Below are positions 21,651 to 30,680 of a stretch of 32,631 nt of DNA, piece by piece. This DNA is from Betaproteobacteria bacterium (GTDB lineage Bacteria; Pseudomonadota; Gammaproteobacteria; Burkholderiales; Burkholderiaceae_C). The notes beneath the pieces are model-generated. The model had not been told where the DNA came from, ran no database searches, and saw only the letters and a program-made list of their open reading frames with translations. How positions within the stretch are numbered: the stretch's first letter is position 1; every line of letters starts with the position of its first letter. A program made the position numbers and the translations under genes. Location of the stretch: positions 1 to 32,631 of the forward strand of contig VBCQ01000161.1 of NCBI GenBank assembly GCA_005882155.1, in the 5' to 3' direction.

Positions 21651-23551
21651 ACCTTGACCCCCGTATCCGGGTCGCGCAAATCGAGCTCGAGGTCGACCGT
21701 CGCGGTCGGTTCGATGACCGGATACGGCTCATCAGGCTGCGCTGCCGGGGGCGCCGGCGCGAGCTTGATCGTTCGCGTCATCGCTTCTTCGTCTGCCTTC
21801 GGCAGCGGCAGCAGCAGATCGACGCCGTCCATGTACGTCTCGTGCTCGGCCAAGTCGCGCGCGTGGGCGTAGAGGAACAGCAGCTCGCCATAGGCGGGAA
21901 GGTCGAAGGTGCCGTCCGACGAGTCGCGGCGGAACAGCAGCGACTGCAGCAAATCCATCGCCTTGTTCGGCGTCGGCCACACGGCTTGCAATCGCGCCAT
22001 CACCGGCGCGTAGCTCTCGAGCGTGCGGCCGTCGCGCGGGTTCGACTCGTACTCGGGGGCGTAGGCGTTGAAGCGGCGGTTGAAGCGCTCGCGAATTCGC
22101 GCGTAGGCCTCGCGGTCGCTGCGCCGACGGTAGATGTCGAGCAGCTTCAGATACGGCATCGGGCTCGCACCGCCACTGCTGCGCACATGCCCCATCAGCA
22201 GGTCGATGGCGGCCTCTTCCTGGCCGAGCACGATGAAGAAATCGGCCTGCTGCTCGAGGTCGATCAGCTCCTCGACGGTGAGGTCACGGCGCGGCAAGCC
22301 GGGGAATGTCGACGGCGGCTCGGGCGCACGCTGTTCGGCGATCACCGGCGCTGGCTTTGCCGGCATGGGCGGAGGAGACGGAACTTCGACCACCACCGGC
22401 TGCGGCACCCCACGCGTGGGCGTCGATGTGCGGTCGGCGGTCGGATCGCGCTCGAGCTCGGACGCCGTCGGACCGCGATCGAGGTCCATCGGGCCACTGC
22501 TCCACCAGGTCGACTGGCCCTTGAAGCGCGATTGGCGCCACAGCATCGCCGCAATCACGAGCAGCAGCAGGGCCACCAGCGCCATCAATCCGTACAGCAC
22601 CGCGTTGCTGCGGCCGCCTTCGGTCTCGCGCAAGCGGGCCTGCAATGCGGCCATCGTCTGCTGCTGCGCCTGGCTCTCCTTCAGCATCCGCTCGACGCGG
22701 TTCTCGAGACCGGCGACGCGCTCGCGCTCCTTCGCGCGCTGCTCCGCGTCGCTCGCATCGCCTGCTGGCGCCGCCGTGGCCACCGCTGATGGCAGCGTCG
22801 ATCCGGCCACCGACGCGGCCGGAGCCGTCGGCTTCAGCAGCGCTTGCGCCGGGTCGAGCATCAAGCGCGGCCCCGACGCGGCCGCTGGCGCGCGCGCAAC
22901 GACGCTCGCTTTGGCCGAGTCGCTCGGCGGCGCGGCTGCGGCGTTGACGGTGTTCGAGCGCGGCGGCGTCGACGCAATGATGGTCGGGCGCTTCACGCGC
23001 CGCGGCAACACGCGTTTCGCGACGCGCTGTGCCGGCGCCGGCGGCGATGCCGCGCGCTCGGGTGCAGTGACTCCGGTCGACGACTGGCTGGTTGAGGCCG
23101 CATCGGTCGATGTCGCGGGCGGCGCTGCCGGTGTTGGCGTGGCCGCCTCGGCGACCGCGGTCTGCGGCAGGCCGACGAGCGGTGGATCGACAAAGGCAAC
23201 GAACTCGCGCGACAGGCGCACCGGGCAGCCGAGCAGCAGCTTCACCGTGACGACCGGCTCATCGATTCGCACCGTCGTGCTGACTCGCACGGTGCTCGTG
23301 CCGCCGCTTGGCGGATCGAGCCGAACTCGCACCGTCGCCGGCGCGAGCTTGCTGTCGCCCGCAGTGACTTCAGCGCTGACGCACTCGACGCCGAGCCATT
23401 CGTCGGCCTCCATGTGCACCGCGGCGCTGAACTCGAGCGAGTGGCCGAGGACAGTGGCGTTGCTGACGCGTCCGAATCCGATCGCCATCGATGTCGACGC
23501 GGCCAAGCCGAGCATCGAACCGATCAGGACAGCGGCGGGGACTCTGCGCAT
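21647..23551 (-). CDS. FimV-like pilus/polarity protein
   Basis: The 634-residue protein has a signal peptide (1-23), an N-terminal FimV-like domain (about 24-125, IGFGRVSNATVLGHSLEFSA), a long Ala/Pro/Thr-rich periplasmic region (130-265), a coiled coil (268-312), a TM segment (317-338) and a cytoplasmic part. That part has a Pro-rich linker and TPR-like helices (about 435-570: LIDLEQQADFFIVLGQEEAAIDLL). This is the layout of FimV/HubP proteins that organise type IV pili and cell poles. No LysM domain is recognisable. The tail ends LELDLRDPDTGVKV. No pilus genes are adjacent. It converges on the aminotransferase with a four-base overlap of stops. Confidence 0.75.
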   Translation of the reverse strand: MRRVPAAVLIGSMLGLAASTSMAIGFGRVSNATVLGHSLEFSAAVHMEADEWLGVECVSAEVTAGDSKLAPATVRVRLDPPSGGTSTVRVSTTVRIDEPVVTVKLLLGCPVRLSREFVAFVDPPLVGLPQTAVAEAATPTPAAPPATSTDAASTSQSSTGVTAPERAASPPAPAQRVAKRVLPRRVKRPTIIASTPPRSNTVNAAAAPPSDSAKASVVARAPAAASGPRLMLDPAQALLKPTAPAASVAGSTLPSAVATAAPAGDASDAEQRAKERERVAGLENRVERMLKESQAQQQTMAALQARLRETEGGRSNAVLYGLMALVALLLLVIAAMLWRQSRFKGQSTWWSSGPMDLDRGPTASELERDPTADRTSTPTRGVPQPVVVEVPSPPPMPAKPAPVIAEQRAPEPPSTFPGLPRRDLTVEELIDLEQQADFFIVLGQEEAAIDLLMGHVRSSGGASPMPYLKLLDIYRRRSDREAYARIRERFNRRFNAYAPEYESNPRDGRTLESYAPVMARLQAVWPTPNKAMDLLQSLLFRRDSSDGTFDLPAYGELLFLYAHARDLAEHETYMDGVDLLLPLPKADEEAMTRTIKLAPAPPAAQPDEPYPVIEPTATVDLELDLRDPDTGVKV

Positions 23552-23613
23552 GCGTCTTGGTGAACCTCAGTGCCGTGGCACTCTAGCATGAAGAGTCCTC
23601 GCGGCGACCCCTG

Positions 23614-23681
23614 TTTCGGGCGGGTTCACGCCCGAAAAATTCGCAGGAATCCACGCTTTGCGCGCCGCTTGCGGCAAGCGG
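23614..23681. repeat. Two hairpins between the fimV-like gene and the crotonase
   Basis: TTTCGGGCG (23614-23622) pairs with CGCCCGAAA (23629-23637) around six bases, and CCGCTTGC (23665-23672) pairs with GCAAGCGG (23674-23681) around one G. Neither is followed by a T-run on either strand, so they are not clear terminators. They lie in the likely leader of the crotonase gene. The rest of 23552-23749 shows no gene. Confidence 0.5.
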
Positions 23682-23749
23682 TACAGCGCGGGCCGCGTGA
23701 CACAATTCCACGGCAGCGAGAAGCGGCAACGCACATCGAAAGCCAGACC

Positions 23750-24532
23750 ATGTCGTCAGAACTGAAGACCGAGCGTCACGGCAGCACTCTCGTGCTGACT
23801 CTCAGCGACCCCGCGACGCGCAATACCTTGTCGGAGCAACTCGTGTCCGCGGGCGTCGAAGCCCTGAACGTTGCCGAGGCCAATGACGAGCTGCGCGCGG
23901 TGATCCTGCGCGGCGACGGTATGCACTTTTGCGCCGGCGGCAACCTGCAGGGCCTGCGGGCGCGGCGCCAGTCGGGCGGACCGTCGGCACAGGTGCAGAT
24001 GCTCGAACGCCTGCATGAATTCATCGACGCGATCCGCGTTTTTCCGAAGCCGGTGATCGCCGCCGTCGAAGGCGCGGCCGCCGGTGCAGGCTTCTCGCTC
24101 GCGCTCGCTTGCGACCTCGTCGTCGCAGCTGTTGATGCGCGCTTCATCTTGTCATATGCGCGTGTGGGCCTCACGCCCGACGGCGGCGCCACGTGGCATC
24201 TCACGCGCGCGTTGCCGCGCCAACTGGTGCAGCAACTCGTGTGGCTCGCCGACCCGATCAGCGCGCAGCAGCTGCACTCGCACGGCCTTGTCAATTGGGT
24301 GACAGACAGTGGCAAGGCCTTCACTGAAGCTCTGAACGTCGCCGAGCGCCTCGCTGCGATGGCGCCGAATGCCGTCACCGGCGCCAAAGAGCTGCTGCAG
24401 CAGGCGGCATCCAATACCCTCGCCCAACAGCTCGCCGCCGAGCGCGATCACTTCATTGAAAGCCTCTTCGATGCCAACGCCGGCGAAGGTCTCCAAGCCT
24501 TCTTCGACAAGCGCGCGCCGCGCTTCAGGTAG
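23750..24532 (+). CDS. Crotonase-family enoyl-CoA hydratase/isomerase (PaaG-like)
   Basis: The 260-residue crotonase-fold protein has the first oxyanion-hole motif FCAGGNLQGL (60-69) and the second AAVEGAAAGAGFSLALACDL (104-123). The two glutamates of true hydratases are absent: the first position is Ser116 and the second Tyr136. Instead VGLTPDGGATWHL (139-151) carries an Asp at 144, as in PaaG and other ring- or double-bond isomerases. An isomerase on acyl-CoA is therefore more likely than a classical hydratase. The start at 23750 removes a basic upstream extension; its ribosome site is weak. The next gene, a broken phosphatase, overlaps or follows directly. Confidence 0.8.
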   Translation: MSSELKTERHGSTLVLTLSDPATRNTLSEQLVSAGVEALNVAEANDELRAVILRGDGMHFCAGGNLQGLRARRQSGGPSAQVQMLERLHEFIDAIRVFPKPVIAAVEGAAAGAGFSLALACDLVVAAVDARFILSYARVGLTPDGGATWHLTRALPRQLVQQLVWLADPISAQQLHSHGLVNWVTDSGKAFTEALNVAERLAAMAPNAVTGAKELLQQAASNTLAQQLAAERDHFIESLFDANAGEGLQAFFDKRAPRFR

Positions 24533-24539
24533 CGCGGCC

Positions 24540-25188
24540 GTATCGAAACGAAGGCGCATCCATCTGATGCGCCACGGCTCGGTCGACTACTTCCATGCCG
24601 ATGGCAGCCCGGTACATCCGCATAGCGTGCCGCTCAACGAAGCGGGCCGGCAGCAGGCCGACGCGGCCGGCGCGTTGTTCGCCGAATGCGGCGTGCGCTT
24701 CGACCGTGTCATCGTCAGTGGCCTCAACCGCACCGTCGAGACGGCATCGCGCGTTCTTGCTGCCGCGCGCCAGCCGATGCCGCTCGAAGCGCAGCCGGCG
24801 CTCGAGGAAATTCGCGGCGGGCGCTTGGCCGACATCCCGCCCGACGAGGTCGAGGCCGCATTCCTCGGCGCGTTCAGGCAAGGCATCGAGTCGCAGCGCT
24901 TTCTCGGCGGCGAGTCGATCGGCGAGCTGCTCGACCGCACGCTGCCCGCGTTCGAGCGGCGTGAACCGCGCGCTGCTCGCGCGCGCAATGACCGGCACGC
25001 GCGGCTTCTTCGGCAGGCTCGAGCAACTGCCGGCCTGCATCAACATCGTCGATGTCGGTGCCGACCCCGACGACCTCGTCGTTCGCGCGGTCAACCTCGC
25101 GCCGACGCAGTGGCTGCATCAGCACGAGCAGCACACGACGATGGAAAAGCTTCTCGCGCAGTACCTGCGTCTCGAGCGCAGTGCCTGA
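24540..25188 (+). pseudogene. Histidine phosphatase (phosphoglycerate mutase family), frameshifted by an internal gap
   Basis: The reading begins near 24540 (RRRIHLMRHGSVDYF, with the catalytic RHG), continues through IVSGLNRTVETASRVL and FLGGESIGELLDRTLPAFERR, then leaves frame near 24957. The homologous C-terminal part (GVNRALLARAMTGTRGFFG to TTMEKLLAQYLRLERSA, TGA at 25186) is one frame over. In relatives I remember, about 16-20 residues ending in the second catalytic His (LHG just before GVNRAL) lie between these blocks; they are missing here. No start codon exists just before the RHG strand: candidates are ATG 24471, which overlaps the crotonase, or ATG 24567 within MRHGS. Either a decayed gene or a sequence error. 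Its stop abuts the aldolase-like gene. Confidence 0.75.
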
Positions 25189-25965
25189 TCAGGTTCGGTA
25201 GCTCGGGTCGGCGCGATCGAGCCGCCGCAGCAGGCCGGGCCAGGTCAGCGCGCCGCCGCCGACGCCCTTGGTGACTTCTTTCGCCTGCTGCTGTGCCGTG
25301 CTGATGATGCGCGGGTCGACATGGACGAGCTCGCTGCCGCCGGCCATCGCGCGGATCTGGATGTTGCAGACGGTCTCGAACAAATACATGTTGAGGAACG
25401 CGTCGGCGACGGTTGCGCCCAAGGTCAGCAGGCCGTGATTGCGCAGCATCAGGAAGTCATTGCGCCCGAGGTCTTTCACGAGCCGCGGTTTCTCGTCGTC
25501 GCGCAGCGCAACGCCTTCGTAGTCGTGATAGCTCAGGTTCGACAGCACGAAGATCGATTGCTGCGACAGCGGCAGCACGCCGGCTTTCTGCGCAGACACC
25601 GCGACGCCGTTCAGCGTGTGGGTGTGCAGCACGCATTGCGCGTCGTGCCGTGCCGAATGAACCGCACTGTGGATCGTGAAGCCGGCCGGGTTGACCGGGA
25701 ACGGCGAGTCGTCGACCCGGTTGCCCGCGGTGTCGACCTTCACGAGGCTCGACGCGGTGATCTCCTCGAACATCAAACCGTAAGGATTGATCAGGAATTC
25801 ATCGTGCACGCCGGGCACGCGCGCGGTGATGTGCGTGAAGACGAGGTCGTCCCACTTGAACAGCGCCACCAGCCGATACGCGGCGGCGAGGTCGATCCGG
25901 GTGCGCCATTCCTCGGCGCTGACATCGCTCTGGCGGCTGCGGATTTCGCGTGGATCAGCGTTCAT
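25189..25965 (-). CDS. Class II aldolase/adducin-family protein
   Basis: The 258-residue protein has the class II aldolase fold: FTHITARVPG (about 43-52), NPYGLMFEEIT, the metal-binding HTHTLNGVAVS (two His of the Zn site) and RNHGLLTLG (third His). Members act as sugar-phosphate aldolases, epimerases or decarboxylases, or have unknown roles; the substrate cannot be read here. The start at 25965 follows AGGAGA with five bases of spacing. It is divergent from the Crp/Fnr pseudogene (83 bases), which may once have regulated it. Confidence 0.85.
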   Translation of the reverse strand: MNADPREIRSRQSDVSAEEWRTRIDLAAAYRLVALFKWDDLVFTHITARVPGVHDEFLINPYGLMFEEITASSLVKVDTAGNRVDDSPFPVNPAGFTIHSAVHSARHDAQCVLHTHTLNGVAVSAQKAGVLPLSQQSIFVLSNLSYHDYEGVALRDDEKPRLVKDLGRNDFLMLRNHGLLTLGATVADAFLNMYLFETVCNIQIRAMAGGSELVHVDPRIISTAQQQAKEVTKGVGGGALTWPGLLRRLDRADPSYRT

Positions 25966-26048
25966 GTTCGTCTCCTGTTTTCTCTCGTGGACTCTCGTGG
26001 ACAATAGGTTCGCGCAGACCCATGATGCTGTCACGTCAGAGACAAAAT

Positions 26049-26661
26049 ATGAACACCCCCGTTCTTACAATGCCCGAGCGGACCAACATCGAATCGGGCT
26101 CGTGGTTTTCCAGACTCTCGCTACCGCTGCGCAACGCCATCCTGTCGCGAGCCGTCGTCCGCCGATTGAACGACGGCGCGATGCTGTCGGCGCGCGGCCA
26201 ACCGGCCGAGGAATGGTGCGGTGTGGCCAAGGGCGCGGTGCGGGTCAGCTCGGTGTCGCTGTCGGGCAAGCAGATCACGCTCACCTACGTCGAGCCCGGC
26301 GTGTGGTTCGGCGACATCTCGCTGTTCGACGGTTTGCCGCGCACCCACGATTCCAACGCGCATGGCGCGACCACCTTGCTCGTCGTGCGCAAGCCGGACT
26401 TCAGGGAACTGCTCGCTGTCGTCGCGCCTCGCCAAGCAGATCATCCTGCTCGCGCGCAGCTACGGCATCGAGGACGGCGAGGAGATCCGCATCGGCCTGC
26501 AGCTCGCGCAGGAAGACCTGGCGCAGATGCTCGGTGCTTCGCGGCAACGCGTGAATCAGGAGCTCAAGGGCTTCGAGCGTGACGGCGCGGTGCGAATCGA
26601 GCCGACGCGACTCGTCGTGCTCTCGAAAGAGAAGTTGCTCGCCATCGCTTCCAAACAATAG
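26049..26661 (+). pseudogene. Crp/Fnr-family regulator, frameshifted by an internal gap
   Basis: Frame one from the ATG at 26049 encodes the cyclic-nucleotide-binding-like domain (WFSRLSLPLRNAIL, ITLTYVEPGVWFGDISLFDG, HGATTLLVVRKPDFRELLA). From about 26410 the homologous continuation moves one frame over: SRLAKQIILLARSYG, then the helix-turn-helix LAQEDLAQMLGASRQRVNQEL and RIEPTRLVVLS, ending at TAG 26659-26661. Family members I recall have about 30 residues between these blocks, the dimerisation helix and hinge (around ELYEALLRL to EDLNTLP). So both a gap and a frameshift are present. Without that helix a normal dimer would be impossible. Either a decayed regulator or a sequence error. Confidence 0.8.
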
Positions 26662-26708
26662 GTGGCACGCGGCACGTGCGCCCCGATTCAACCGAGACTG
26701 ATCGCCGC

Positions 26709-27791
26709 ATGGACGCCTACACCGGAACCAAACCTGTCGCCGACCAGCACGCCTTCGACACGCGCGCGCTGGAGAGCTTTTTGCAGTCGCGCCTCGCGGG
26801 CTTCGCCGGCCCGCTCGCGGTCGAGCAGTTCAAGGGAGGGCAATCGAACCCGACCTACAAGCTCGTCACGCCGAACGTGTCGTATGTGATGCGCGCCAAG
26901 CCGGGCCCGGCTGCGAAGCTGCTGCCGTCGGCGCACGCGATCGACCGCGAGTTCACGGTGATGCGTGCGCTGCACGACACCGATGTGCCGGTGCCGCGCA
27001 TGCTGCTGCTGTGCGAAGACGAAGCCGTTATCGGCCGCGCGTTCTACGTGATGGAGTTCATGCAAGGCCGCGTGCTGTGGGACCAGTCGCTGCCCGGCAT
27101 GGAGAAAGCGGATCGCGGCGAAATTTACAACGAGATGAACCGCGTCATCGCGGCGCTGCACAAGGTCGATGTCAAGGCGGCCGGGCTCGAGGGCTATGGC
27201 AAGCCGGGCAACTATTTCGATCGCCAGATCGGCCGCTGGAGCAAGCAGTACATCGCCTCGATCACCGAGCCGATCGTCGAGATGGATCGCTTGATGGAGT
27301 GGCTGCCCGCGCACATGCCGGCGAGCGCGCGCGACGAGAGCCAGGTATCGGTGGTGCACGGCGACTATCGGCTCGACAACCTCGTATTCCATCCGAGCGA
27401 GCCACGCGTGCTCGCGGTGCTCGACTGGGAGCTGTCGACGATCGGCCACCCGCTCGCCGACTTCAGCTACCACTGCATGTCGTGGCACATCCCGACCACC
27501 ACGGGCCGCGGCATCGGCGACGTCGACATCGCGTCGCTCGGCATTCCGAGCGAAAAGGACTACGTGCGCCGATATTGCGAGCGCACCGGCCGCGCCGACC
27601 CCGACGCGGTGATGGCCGACTGGAACTTCTACATGGCGTACAACTTGTTCCGCATGGCCGGCATTCTGCAAGGCATCGCCAAGCGCGTCGTCGACGGCAC
27701 CGCGTCGAGCGCGGTCGCCAAGCAGGCCGGTGCGGGCGCGCGCCCGCTCGCCGAAATGGGGTGGAAGATCGCGCGTCAGAGCGGGTCGTGA
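26709..27791 (+). CDS. APH-fold phosphotransferase (ACAD10/11-type kinase domain)
   Basis: The 360-residue protein kinase-like enzyme has a Gly-rich loop region (FKGGQSNPTY, 41-50), an ATP lysine (about Lys64 in YVMRAKP), hinge YVMEFMQG (113-120), the catalytic loop HGDYRLDN (217-224, Asp219) and the metal motif DWE (239-241) followed by HPLADF. This is the phosphotransferase family found fused to or beside acyl-CoA dehydrogenases (ACAD10/11, LvaA). Known members phosphorylate 4-hydroxyacyl-CoA. The acyl-CoA dehydrogenase gene follows after 96 bases. The start at 26709 is the best placed ATG; a GTG at 26676 is possible. Confidence 0.85.
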   Translation: MDAYTGTKPVADQHAFDTRALESFLQSRLAGFAGPLAVEQFKGGQSNPTYKLVTPNVSYVMRAKPGPAAKLLPSAHAIDREFTVMRALHDTDVPVPRMLLLCEDEAVIGRAFYVMEFMQGRVLWDQSLPGMEKADRGEIYNEMNRVIAALHKVDVKAAGLEGYGKPGNYFDRQIGRWSKQYIASITEPIVEMDRLMEWLPAHMPASARDESQVSVVHGDYRLDNLVFHPSEPRVLAVLDWELSTIGHPLADFSYHCMSWHIPTTTGRGIGDVDIASLGIPSEKDYVRRYCERTGRADPDAVMADWNFYMAYNLFRMAGILQGIAKRVVDGTASSAVAKQAGAGARPLAEMGWKIARQSGS

Positions 27792-27887
27792 ATTTCATCC
27801 GCGAGTCGCCCAGGCGACCGCGGAACACGCGCAACGCGCGAAGAATACGAATCACGAATCACGTGTCACTGTTCTTCGGAGAACACC

Positions 27888-29102
<1,215 letters not shown>

Positions 29103-29131
29103 GACTCCCTCTCCCGTCGGCGATCCACCGA

Positions 29132-29243
29132 CCCCGTTCGGGCTGAGCTTGTCGAAGCCCTTGCCGGTCGCGCGAGGCTTCGACAGGCTCAGCCCGAACG
29201 GGGTTCTGCTCAGCCCGAACGGGTTCTGCTCAGCCCGAACGGG
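29132..29243. repeat. Long inverted repeat plus 20-bp tandem repeats (CCCGTTCGGGCTGAG family)
   Basis: Arms 29132-29159 and 29176-29203 (28 bp, one mismatch, 16-base loop) form a strong hairpin after the acyl-CoA dehydrogenase. Two exact 20-bp units (29204-29223 and 29224-29243) repeat the CTCAGCCCGAACGGG end of the right arm, giving three copies in a row. This sequence type is a common dispersed repeat in Burkholderiales and pseudomonads. The hairpin may act as a terminator. The second unit contains the stop codon of the minus-strand gene ending at 29230. Confidence 0.9.
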
Positions 29244-29922
29244 TCTTGATCACCCCGGAGGCTTCGAATCCTCGGGACTCATCTGCGTCTGCCAGGCCGA
29301 CATGGAACAAGTCGACCGCTTGCGCGATGGCAAGCGGATCCGGTGGATCGAGCTCCAGCCGCAGATAGACGCGGCCGCGCAAGGTCATCAGCACGAATGG
29401 CGGTTCGCCAGCCAGTAGGCCGGTAGCGGCCTGCTCGAGCTGCTGCGCGAACGTGCCGTCGACCCATGCTGCGGTGGTCTGCGGGTTGCTGCCGACGGCG
29501 CCGAAGCGCCCGCGAACGGCCTTCGGCAACACCAGCGTGACCTTCGGGAACATCGCGAGCCAGCGCATCTCTTCCGGTGTCGCGATGTCGATGTGGGTCT
29601 GCGTGCTCTCGGTGTAGTGCTCGAAGGTCTCGCGCTCCAGCAGCTCGAGCAGCGGGCGCGTCAGCACCATCATCTGCAGGTCCGACGGCAGCTTCAGCTC
29701 CATGCGGATGCGCAGCTCTTCGGTGTCGATATAGGCGCGCTGCGGCGGCCCCCACTCGAGGCGCCATGGCCGATCGCCGAAGGCGCCTTCGATGGCGAAG
29801 CCCTGCTCCTCCTTCGCGCGCTTGAATCGATGGCCGTGCTGCGAGGCCCACGCGGAGACGGCGGACCAGTCGGGACCTTCGGGCCGGTCGCCTGCCATCC
29901 AGCGCTTGATGGACTCGAACAT
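29230..29922 (-). CDS. Hypothetical protein (230 aa)
   Basis: I do not recognise this family. The 230-residue soluble protein begins MFESIKRWMAGDRPEGPDW and has GHRFKRAKEEQGFAIEG and PWRLEWGPPQRAYI (about 30-65), then mixed alpha/beta segments and an amphipathic C-terminal part. There is no signal peptide, TM segment or known catalytic motif. The start at 29922 is the only Met that gives this N-terminus; its ribosome site is weak. The last codons and TGA (KTRSG stop) are encoded by the 20-bp repeat, so the original C-terminus may have been replaced by the repeat. It is divergent from the GST gene (47 bases). Confidence 0.7.
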   Translation of the reverse strand: MFESIKRWMAGDRPEGPDWSAVSAWASQHGHRFKRAKEEQGFAIEGAFGDRPWRLEWGPPQRAYIDTEELRIRMELKLPSDLQMMVLTRPLLELLERETFEHYTESTQTHIDIATPEEMRWLAMFPKVTLVLPKAVRGRFGAVGSNPQTTAAWVDGTFAQQLEQAATGLLAGEPPFVLMTLRGRVYLRLELDPPDPLAIAQAVDLFHVGLADADESRGFEASGVIKTRSG

Positions 29923-29969
29923 GGATTAGTGACTTCGTCTAGAGTGGCGTGGCAACCAGGAGGCGGTCA

Positions 29970-30662
29970 ATGATCGAAGTGTATTCGTGGGCCACACCCA
30001 ACGGACACAAGGTTCACATCATGCTCGAAGAGTGTGGCCTGGCGTACCGGGTGATTCCAGTGGACATCGGCGCCGGCGACCAGTTCAAGCCCGAATTCCT
30101 CGCGATCAGCCCGAACAACAAGATCCCTGCCATCGTCGACCCCGACGGACCCGAAGGCAAGCCGTTTGCGCTGTTCGAATCGGGCGCGATCCTCGTCTAC
30201 CTCGCTGCCAAGACTGGCCGCTTCATGCCCGAAGCGATTACCGCGCGATACGAAGTGCTGCAGTGGCTGATGTTCCAGATGGGCAGCGTCGGCCCGATGC
30301 TCGGACAGACCCATCACTTCCGCATCTACGCGCCCGACAAGCTCGAGTACGCGATCAACCGCTACACCAACGAAGCGAAGCGGCTCTACGGCGTGATGGA
30401 CAAGCGGCTCGCCAACAGCAAGTACATCGCCGGGCCCGCCTACACGATCGCCGACATCGCCATCTTCCCGTGGCTGCGCTCGTGGAAGAACCAGGGAATC
30501 GATTGGAACGACTACCCGCATTTGAAAGGCTGGTTCGACGAAATCGGCGCGCGGCCGGCGGTGCAGCGCGGCGTCGAGGTGCTCGCGAATCGGCGCAAGC
30601 CGCTGGTCGACGATCAGGCACGCGAAGTGTTGTTCGGCGCCATGCAGTACCAACGCCACTGA
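29970..30662 (+). CDS. Glutathione S-transferase family, nu-class (YfcG/YghU-like)
   Basis: The 230-residue protein has a thioredoxin-fold N-terminal domain with WATPNGHKVHIMLEE (TPN motif near residues 8-10 replacing the Cys/Ser of other classes), SPNNKIPAIVD and ESGAILVYLA (glutathione binding), and an all-helical C-terminal domain with YTIADIAIFPW. E. coli YfcG and YghU of this type act as glutathione-dependent disulfide reductases. AGGAGG sits six bases before the ATG at 29970. The FAH-family gene follows after 18 bases, probably in one operon. Confidence 0.88.
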   Translation: MIEVYSWATPNGHKVHIMLEECGLAYRVIPVDIGAGDQFKPEFLAISPNNKIPAIVDPDGPEGKPFALFESGAILVYLAAKTGRFMPEAITARYEVLQWLMFQMGSVGPMLGQTHHFRIYAPDKLEYAINRYTNEAKRLYGVMDKRLANSKYIAGPAYTIADIAIFPWLRSWKNQGIDWNDYPHLKGWFDEIGARPAVQRGVEVLANRRKPLVDDQAREVLFGAMQYQRH

Positions 30663-30680
30663 GCCTGATCGGAGACATCG

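Noticed and set aside
22134-23591. Long plus-strand frame (485 codons) opposite the fimV-like gene
   Set aside because: Low-complexity Ser/Arg/Ala product typical of an antisense frame; the minus frame has a signal peptide, TM segment and TPR-like helices.
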